Made by a program: the position numbers and the translations under genes. Below the pieces are notes generated by a model. That model searched no databases. It had not been told where the DNA came from and worked only from the letters and a program-made list of their open reading frames with translations. Below are positions 57,621 through 64,000 of a stretch of DNA of 64,000 nt, piece by piece. Every line of letters begins with the position of its first letter. The first letter of the stretch is position 1. The stretch is from Cryptomeria japonica (taxonomy: Eukaryota; Streptophyta; Pinopsida; Cupressales; Cupressaceae), in the NCBI RefSeq assembly GCF_030272615.1, contig NC_081412.1, forward strand, positions 103,464,796 through 103,528,795, given 5' to 3'.

Positions 57621-59068
57621 CTTGGGTGGAGTTGCGGATTGGATCATACAAGGATGGGTTGCTATTTGATATAGCCAAGATAGATGCATGCCATCTCTTG
57701 TTTGGGAGACCATGGCAGTATGACTTGAAAGCTCATCACAATAGGTTGAGAAACACCTACTCAATCACCAAGGATGGTAAGGTGATAGAACTCTTACCTT
57801 TGATAGAGGAAGAGGTGGAATCAAAAGGGAAGGATGCTAAGGTGTTGATGGTAGAAGGAAAATAGTTCATGAAGGAGATTGCAGAGAAAGGTGCAATTTT
57901 CTATGCCCTCATTCCTAGCCCCAAGGTGACAAGGAAAGAGTAGTTTGCAGAAGAGAAAGAAGGAGGACAAAAGCACATAGACCCTACAGTCAGACAGTTG
58001 CTTGATAAGCATCAAGGCATCATCTCATATGGAATGCCAAGATCCCTACCACCGGTGAGAGACATCAGTCATTGCATAGATCTGATCCCTAGATCTACTC
58101 TCCCAAACAAAGAAGCCTACAAGCTCACTCCAGACTAGAATGAAAAAATGGCAAGGCAGATTGAAGAGTTGCTTGAATCGAGACTAATTGTCAAGAGCTT
58201 AATCCCATGTGCAGTACCTGCTGTCCTTGCACCCAAGAAAGAAGTCACTTGGAGGCTTTGTACAGACTCAAGGTCCATCAACAAGATAACTATAAGGTAT
58301 AGGTCCCCAATCCCTAAGATAGAGGATTTGCTTGATTGCTTGGGGAGTGCTAAGTATTTCACCAAAATGGATCTAAAAGGTGTATACCATCAGATTAGAA
58401 TATGGCCAGGGGATGAATGGAAAACAACTTTTAAAACTAATGAGCGGTTGTATGAGTGGAAAGTCATGTCATTTGGGTTGTCCAATGCCCCTAGTACCTT
58501 TATGAGGTTGATGAATGAAGTCTTGGTGGAATTTATAGGAAAATTTGTCATAGTATACCTAGATGATATTTTGATCTTCAGTCACACAAGGGAGGAACAC
58601 CTCAAACACATAGATATGGTCCTCAAGAGGTTACATGAAGAGAAACTAATGATCAATTTGGATAAGTGTTTATTCATGCAGGTTGAGATCATCTACTTGG
58701 GTTTTGTAATCTCATAAGGCAAGTTGAAAATGGACCAAGAGAAGGTGAGTGCTATACTATCTTGGCCAACACCTAAGACTATGAATGATGTCCAGAGCTT
58801 CCATGGTTTAGCAATTTTTTATGGGAAGTTCATAAGAGGATTTAGTCATGTTTGTGCACCTATGCTTCACACCATTAAGGGAGGACAAAAGTACAGGTTC
58901 AATTGGACCAAAGAGGCAGATGATTCATTTGAAACATTGAAGAAGAAGGTTGCAGAACAACCAGTCCTTGCCTTACTAGACTTCAACAAGATATTTCAGG
59001 TGGAATGTGATGCAAACCACATGGCCATTGGGGCAGTGCTTAGGAAGGCCTATTTCTTTTTTCAATAA
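57621..59068 (+). pseudogene. Gypsy reverse transcriptase (broken)
   Basis: 57626-57865 covers the linker (LLFGRPWQYDLKAHH). The RT proper is open 58148-58717: [73 protein letters not shown] and [14 protein letters not shown] (58549-58590; catalytic pair intact), ending YLGFVIS-stop where Gln-Gly would follow. It continues in the same frame to 59068 with FHGLAIFYGKFIRGFS and the RNase H start FQVECDANHMAIGAVL. A missing 8 bp near 59041 shifts the frame. Earlier stops at 57863, 57941 and 58136. Confidence 0.9.
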
Positions 59069-59580
59069 AAAGATAAATTATGCCAAGAAAAGATACTTAT
59101 CTTATGACTTGGAGATGTATACTCTAGTACAGTCTTTGAAGAAGTGGAGGCACTATTTATTACCTCAGGAGTTCATAGTTTTTACTGATAATCAGGCACT
59201 CATTATCATAAATAGCCAAGAGAAGCTAAACCACTAGCACATGAAGTGCTTATTCAAGAGGGAAGGCCTATTTCTTTTTTCAATGAAAAGATAAATGATG
59301 CCAAGAAAAGATACTCATCTTATGACTTGGAGATGTATGCTCTAGTATAGTCTTTGAAGAAGTGGAGGCACTATTTATTGCCTAAGGAGTTCATAGTTTT
59401 TACTAATAATCAGGCACTCATTATCATAAATAGCCAAGAGAAGCTAAACCACCAGCACATGAAGTGGGTAGAGACCCTACAAGCCTTCACCTTCACCCTC
59501 AAACACAAGAAGGGAGTCAAGAACAAACTTGCAGATGCTTTGAGCAGGAGGGTCTTAATTGTCAACCAAATCAAGATGGA
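58979..59580 (+). pseudogene. Gypsy RNase H with internal tandem duplication
   Basis: VECDANHMAIGAVL gives the first Asp, then the segment from GRPISFF through YDLEMYTLVQSLKKWRHYLLP and FTDNQALIIINSQEKLNH appears twice (about 59036-59245 and 59246-59463), the second copy with FTNNQA. Then MKWVETLQAFTFTLKHKKG and NKLADALSRR close the domain. The first copy lacks 8 bp, so it is out of frame with the reverse transcriptase. Confidence 0.88.
59036..59463 (+). repeat. ~218-bp tandem duplication inside gypsy RNase H
   Basis: Copy 1 59036-59245 (210 bp; 8 bp deleted after GTGCTT) and copy 2 59246-59463. GGAAGGCCTATTTC marks them at 59043 and 59261. The unit is bounded by GTG/GTGCT microhomology. Confidence 0.9.
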
Positions 59581-60250
59581 GAGTGTTGGTATTGATTCCT
59601 TCAAGAATATGTATGATGTTGATGAAGACTTTGGAGAGATATACAAGGTATGTGAAACCTTTGGTGAGAGGTATCATATTGAGTTTTATGAATTTATGAT
59701 ACAAGATGGATTGTTATTTAAGGGAGTGCAGTTGTGTATTCCAAAGTGTTCCATGAGGTTGAATATCATTAGGGAGAAGAATTGTGGAACTATGGTAGGT
59801 CATTTTGGCCTTGACAAGACCCTAGACCTTGTGAAGAGACATTATTACTGGCCTAAATTGCAAGCAGATGTAAGGAAGTTTGTGGAAGCATGTGTAATAT
59901 GTCAGAAAGCCAAGGGGAAGTCCACAAATGCAAGTTTATATCAGCCCTTACCCATTCCTTCTAGGCCATGGGAGAGCATAAGTATGGACTTTGTGTTGGG
60001 TCTTCCTAGGACAAGGAGGGGATTTGACAATGTCTTTGTAGTGGTAGACAGGTTTAGTAAAATGGCTCATTTCTTGCCATGTAAGACTTCTTGTGATGCA
60101 TCATATGTTGCAAACCTATTCTTCAAAGAAATATTCTGGATACATGGATTGCCTCTAAACATTGTTTCAGACAGAGATGTGAAGTTCATAGGTCACTTTT
60201 GGAGGACCCTTTGGAAGAAGTTGGGAACTAACCTAGCTTTCTCATTGTAA
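59464..60250 (+). pseudogene. Gypsy integrase, 5' part up to the solo LTR
   Basis: Open 59354-60250 (298 aa; starts in RNase H). Integrase begins after ALSRR: the zinc-binding set MVGHFGLDKTLDLVKRHYYW ... CVICQKAKGK (about 59790-59920), then the core ISMDFVLGLPRTRRG (first Asp) and VVVDRFSKMAHFLPC, LPLNIVSDRDVKFIGHFW (second Asp). The last two codons before the stop come from the inserted LTR. The third core residue is on the other side, at 61355. Confidence 0.9.
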
Positions 60251-61324
60251 AGCGGAAAATTGCGATCGAACCCTAAGTGTTCCCCCCACCACTCCAAGGA
60301 GAGAGAAAGGAGGTCACTAGGGTTGATAGTTTTCACTTAGGAGGGACTTTACATTCAAAAGAGGGGTTGAAACCCACAAGATCCAATCCCACACAATGCA
60401 AGACTAGATTCTAAATGAGTTTCAAGGGTTGAGACATCAAGTATACCCTCTTTTGTAAAGAATGTAGATAGAAAGATTGAACTAGGAATGCATAAAAAGT
60501 GAGAAAGATTCGCTTATAAACAGAGATAGGAATATAAGATGAAGCTGCGGACCTGGAATTAGTAGTAAAATATCGAGAAGGCGCTGTCTTGCAAATTTGA
60601 GCGAAATTTGATAGGACGATGGCGCCCGGCATGCACACGGTCCTCCAAAAAATCCGCGAAACGAAGGGGGATCTGTTCGTCTCTTGTTGTAAGAATGTTT
60701 GTATTCTTACATGTGAAGGTATAAATGTTGTATGTTGTATGTGATCTCCTCTTCAATGGTTGAATCCTTGTCTTGCATGCAACACTTATCCTTGAATGGA
60801 GACTTAGAATGCTCAATTGCTTGAAGGAATGCTTGAATGCTTGAATGCTTGAGTGTTTTAATGTTTGAATATCGTTTCCGCGTCTTGCACACATATCCTT
60901 CCTCCTCCAAATGGGAGAGGAAATGTAGTTTATATGCTTGTCAATTAGGGTTGAAAGACTAATTTTTCCGACCTTGGGCCGACATAGCAACCTTATTTTC
61001 CAATTTGCAAACTTAAAGACCCAAAGCCCCATAAGAGACCGGGCCCAAAATAGGGCCAGGGACCAGGGTGCTGGGCACCATGGTCCTAGGGGACCAGGGC
61101 ACTAGGCACCATGGTCCTAAAGGACTAGGGCGCTAGGCGCCATGGTCCCACCTCCAGGGACAGCAGGGTGCAAGGAGGATCAGGCCAGGGTGCTGAAAAA
61201 TGCAGTTTTGGATGTCATGAACAAGTTTCGGGGTCTCCATTCAGGTTCAGTGTTGCGTCGCCATCGTGAAGACCCAAATGCAGTTGAAATTGCAAGTTTC
61301 ACAATTTTAGGACGCTACACTCAT
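60241..61324. mobile_element. Solo LTR (1074 bp) inserted in the gypsy integrase
   Basis: 60246-61319 begins TGTAAAGCGG and ends CGCTACA, flanked by a 5-bp duplication CTCAT (60241-60245 and 61320-61324). Removing it and one CTCAT rejoins the integrase frame. TG...CA ends, 5-bp duplication, about 1 kb and no coding content point to a solo LTR left by recombination; orientation is unsettled. Inside are a GCTTGAAT-type short repeat (60825-60855) and three 31-bp units at 61061, 61092 and 61123. The minus ORF 61032-60559 has no motif. No other copy lies in the window. Confidence 0.85.
61061..61153. repeat. 31-bp tandem repeat x3 in the solo LTR
   Basis: Units starting GACCAGGG / GACCAGGG / GACTAGGG at 61061, 61092, 61123, each with CTAGGC-CCATGGTCC, which is partly palindromic. 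Confidence 0.9.
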
Positions 61325-62205
61325 CAACCTACCATCCTCAAACAGATGGGCAAACTGAAGTTGTCAATAGGTCATTGGGAAACCTACTAAGGTGTTTAAC
61401 AAGGCAACATGGAGAAAAATGGGATAGTATATTGTCACAGGTAGAGTTCTCTTACAATGATACTATCAATAGGAGCATAGGGAAGTCCCCTTTCTAGATT
61501 GTATATGGCATCCACCCAAGAGGAGTATTGGAGTTAAGGGATTTGCCCAAGGAAGAGCCCATTAGTGCAGATGGTGAAGCTTTTGCATCGGCCATTAAAG
61601 AGGTGCATGACCAAGTAAAGTCTCATCTCCAATAGTCTACAGTGAAGTATAAGGCTTATGCTGATAAGAAAAAGAGAGATGTACAGTTTAGTGTTGTGGA
61701 TTTGGTATGGGTACATTTGAAGAAGGAGAGACTCCCAAAAGGAAAATACACCAAGCTCATGTAGAGGAAGATTGGACCATGTCAGATATCGAGGAAATGT
61801 GGACAAAATGCCTATGAAATCCAACTTCCTCCTGATCTTGGATTATCACCCATTTTTAATGTGTGTGATCTTACACTCTTCAAAGGTAGTGACAATGAAG
61901 GGGAGGAACCAACGCAAGTTCCAGCAAACAATTACATTCCAAGGCATGAATCACCTAAGATGAGAAAAGTGTTAGACACTAGAATCACAAAGAAGACAAG
62001 GAACAAGGAGTGCACTGATTATTTGGTGGCTTGGCAAGACAAACCAGACTCAGAGGCAGTTTGGATGATAGATGAACAAATTTCCAACCATGGTACAGAT
62101 TTACAAACTCTGATCTCAAGTGGGCTTGAGATCTCTTCTCCTGGGGAGTATGGTACAGAGGCACCTCATCAACACTCCAATCATGACCCTAAGGATGAAG
62201 AATAG
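61325..62205 (+). pseudogene. Gypsy integrase 3' part and chromodomain-like C-terminus
   Basis: After the insertion the integrase resumes in frame: HPQ-like PTxxQTDGQ region, the catalytic Glu in the EVVNRS block near 61355, LLRCL, then SQVEFSYNDTINRSIGKSPF (with a TAG), GVLELRDLPKEE and DVQFSVVDLVWVHLKKERLPKGK. The 61861-62205 piece (NEGEEPTQVP ... KVLDTRITKKTRNKECTDYLVAWQDKPDSEAVWM) fits a chromodomain: basic ILD start, Y-LV-W, E-A-W. Such domains steer integration to heterochromatin marks in chromoviruses. Stop at 62203-62205 lies inside the right LTR (the LTR starts at 62151), so the last 17 codons come from LTR sequence. Confidence 0.82.
62138..62150 (+). other. Gypsy polypurine tract
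   Basis: CTCCTGGGGAGTA directly before the 3' LTR TGGTACAG; the purine run is short (GGGGAG). Confidence 0.65.
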
Positions 62206-63655
62206 GATCATTATAGTGTCTTAGTGTGTCTTCTATTTCATGTATTCAATAAACCCCAACATGTAAGCCCATATCACCAATTAGGCAATTTGATAAGCCA
62301 ATAGGGACAATGTGGTCCATAGGGGTAGTAGATGGTTTAGTCTTGTGTCTGATAGGTTTTAGACATGTTTTAGGAGTGTTTGGTTTATCCATTTGTGTGG
62401 ATCTCAACCTTAGCAAGTATGACAACGTTTTGTGCACAATTGCAACTTTTGTAAATGCAACTTTTGAGTGTAAAAGTGCAACTTTTTGAAATAGGGTTGG
62501 GGGAAGCCTTTCAATGGCTCCAACCTACTCCAAATTTGGTTGGAAACCATTGGAGAGTTGTATAATCCTTTTGGACATGATTCCCAAGGTTTTTTTTATT
62601 GTAAATTGGAGTTTGTGAAGCAATAAAACACAAAATACTACAGTTTTCCAAGAAATTTTGAGTTTACAGGAGTTGTACATGCTTGTGCAGATTGATTTGA
62701 ATCACACCATCCATGGAGTAGATAGGGGGATGAAATATATTTTTTTTGGTGGTGGTTTGAGGTCCTAATTGTTCTGGAGTAGTGAGAACCCTCCATTCTT
62801 CTGACTGCAACCCAGAAATTGAGGGTTTGGAGAGGGTTTTGGATAAACATGACCTTATCTTGCATTCTAATCCACTAGAAGACTCTTCCTTTGGTGGGAT
62901 GAATGATAAGCCTCTATAATTTATATTTTTCATGGGTTGTCGTAGGGAAAACTTGGTTGTGTGGAGAAAGGAGAAAAATTAGGTAGGCATCTCTATGTGA
63001 CTACCTAAGACAAGATTTAGGACAGTCATCATAAAATGTCATAGCGGTGCATTCCAAGCGTGCAACCCTGGAATTGAAGGTTACTCACCATCTCCCACAT
63101 TCCCATAGAATTTGTTTTCTATTTGGAGTTCATTGATTGGTAGTTGCTTTGGAAAATAGGCCTAATTGCCCCTATTAGGTCTCTTGGCCTCTAAAGGGAT
63201 AAAATCTTGTAATTCCAGACCTGATCAAACCATTTTGGGGATAAGTACAAATTCCAAAAGGGTGTCTGAAATGGTAATTTTTTTGTATGGGTGTGTGGAA
63301 CATTTTGGAGTTAAGATCCATTTTATCGCCAAATAGGGCTACAAGCCTAGGGGGTAGGTTTCTAAAGGAGGTATAAGGAACTGGAGCCTAATTCTAAAAC
63401 CAATGCTTGGAAAAGTTTCTAATGGCCATAAATGAAGCAAATCCTAAGCCCTTAGGAGAAGGGTGTCATAGGATGGTGTAGGGTAGGTATTGACCCATTT
63501 ACTCATCTTGAGTAGGCCCAAGCCTAGTGAACTTGTGAGTAAATTTATGCAAGGTGTGGAGTCCTTCCTTGCAGGACCCTTGTGATCATTTGAGGGGTCA
63601 GAAGTCTAACCTTGTTTGGGCTTGTCCTTAGGTGTGTAGGAAGGGCTCTGCATCA
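62151..63655 (+). repeat. Gypsy 3' LTR
   Basis: 1505 bp, partner of 54616-56128, followed by the AAAAG duplication. Confidence 0.94.
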
Positions 63656-63660
63656 AAAAG

Positions 63661-64000
63661 GAGGTCGTATGAGCTCAAACGAAGCCTTTGAAGTTGCAAA
63701 ATTGAGGATTGGATAGGTATAGTTGAGAGAATCCAAAAATTTTGAGAAACCTGTGCACCAAAATCAGAAAATAACCACACCACTCTGAAGAGCACAAAAA
63801 ATTAGACCAAATCAAAAAAAATTGCACCCAAAAAGAAGCAAAATTGAGCAAGTTATGAGCCTCCAAAGTTGACCCAAAAATCCAAACTGCTCAATGGAGA
63901 GGGGTCTAAAATTTTTCAAAAACATTGACTGAGTGCTGACTGGGTGCTAACTGAGCGGTTGACTGTACACTACTGACTGGGCGCTGACTGTGAGCTGCTG
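63661..64000 (-). other. Copia-B leader, right piece, with short repeats at the window edge
   Basis: Placed in the Copia-B leader because it is the other flank of the gypsy insertion. A-rich on the + strand. From 63925 to the end, GACTGGGTGCT-like words recur about every 11-13 bases. No ORF, and the primer-binding site is not reached. Confidence 0.55.

Larger units (their letters stand above)
54611..63660 (+). mobile_element. Ty3/gypsy element (chromovirus-like) inserted in the Copia-B leader
   Basis: LTRs 54616-56128 (1513 bp) and 62151-63655 (1505 bp), starting TGGT-CAG and ending CTGCATCA; perfect 5-bp target duplication AAAAG (54611-54615, 63656-63660). Primer-binding site TGGTATCAGAGC at 56131. 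Order on the + strand: gag, knuckle, protease, reverse transcriptase, RNase H, integrase (interrupted by a solo LTR), chromodomain-like end, polypurine tract. Integrase after RNase H is the Ty3/gypsy order. Hand count over the first ~265 bp of LTR is about 22 differences (8%). Many stops; dead. Confidence 0.94.
41516..64000 (-). mobile_element. Copia-B: Ty1/copia element hosting two other elements; 5' end beyond window
   Basis: On the minus strand the visible order is leader (64000-63661 and 54615-54261), gag (54260-54045 and 46209-45727), protease, integrase, reverse transcriptase, RNase H, polypurine tract and 3' LTR (ending 42091 on the + strand). Copia-C lies within gag and the gypsy element within the leader. 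The 5' LTR and primer-binding site are not in the window, so the left LTR start (about 41516) and target duplication are unverified. Decayed, with many stops. Confidence 0.82.

Noticed and set aside
60559-61032. 157-codon minus ORF in the solo LTR
   Set aside because: Made of short repeated words (Lys-His-Ser-Ser-Ile-Gln-Ala type); LTR sequence, no domain.

Overview
The window is plant nuclear DNA dominated by nested, decayed transposable elements. The evidence for a plant is Ty1/copia and Ty3/gypsy elements with initiator-Met tRNA primer-binding sites, a LINE with a plant-type RNase H domain, a CACTA (En/Spm) remnant, a PLS-type PPR pseudogene, a SWEET sugar-transporter fragment and a CWC22 splicing-factor retrocopy. 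Long introns of spacer DNA, old LTR pairs (roughly 5-11% divergent by hand count) and no intact host gene suggest a large, slowly purged genome such as a gymnosperm; this taxonomic guess is inference only. I saw no rRNA, tRNA, CRISPR array or bacterial-type operon.

Layout. 0-2 kb: LINE RNase H fragment and a LINE 3' tail. 2.6-3.05 kb (-): last two exons of a broken SWEET gene. 5.0-15.8 kb (+): a nearly full-length LINE (ORF1, then ORF2 with endonuclease, reverse transcriptase, zinc-binding region and RNase H), split by Copia-A at 9.94-14.80 kb (-). 16.1-17.9 kb: a non-coding tandem array of two ~875-bp units. 18.4-19.2 kb (-): PPR pseudogene made of 303-bp units. 20.7-22.7 kb (+): intronless CWC22 copy with three in-frame stops. 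23.0-26.2 kb (+): CACTA remnant with a TNP2-like gene and a second, multi-exon transposase gene. 26.2-41.5 kb: spacer with two more LINE tails, LTR-like remnants, a large inverted repeat at 32.6-33.06 kb and a dispersed copy of the 16-18 kb repeat.

41.5-64 kb is one nested stack. Copia-B (-) runs from about 41.5 kb past the window end. Copia-C (-; 46,210-54,039; target duplication ATGAG) sits inside the Copia-B gag, and the gag frame is continuous once Copia-C is removed. A Ty3/gypsy chromodomain element (+; 54,616-63,655; target duplication AAAAG) sits inside the Copia-B leader. Its integrase gene is split by a 1,074-bp insertion with TG...CA ends and target duplication CTCAT, best read as a solo LTR (60,246-61,319). 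The gypsy RNase H also carries a local ~218-bp tandem duplication.

Most premature stops in the elements fit TGG-to-TAG/TGA or CAA/CAG-to-TAA/TAG changes, as expected from deamination of methylated cytosine. Copia-C is the least decayed (829-codon open pol), but its protease has lost the catalytic Asp. No element here looks autonomous.
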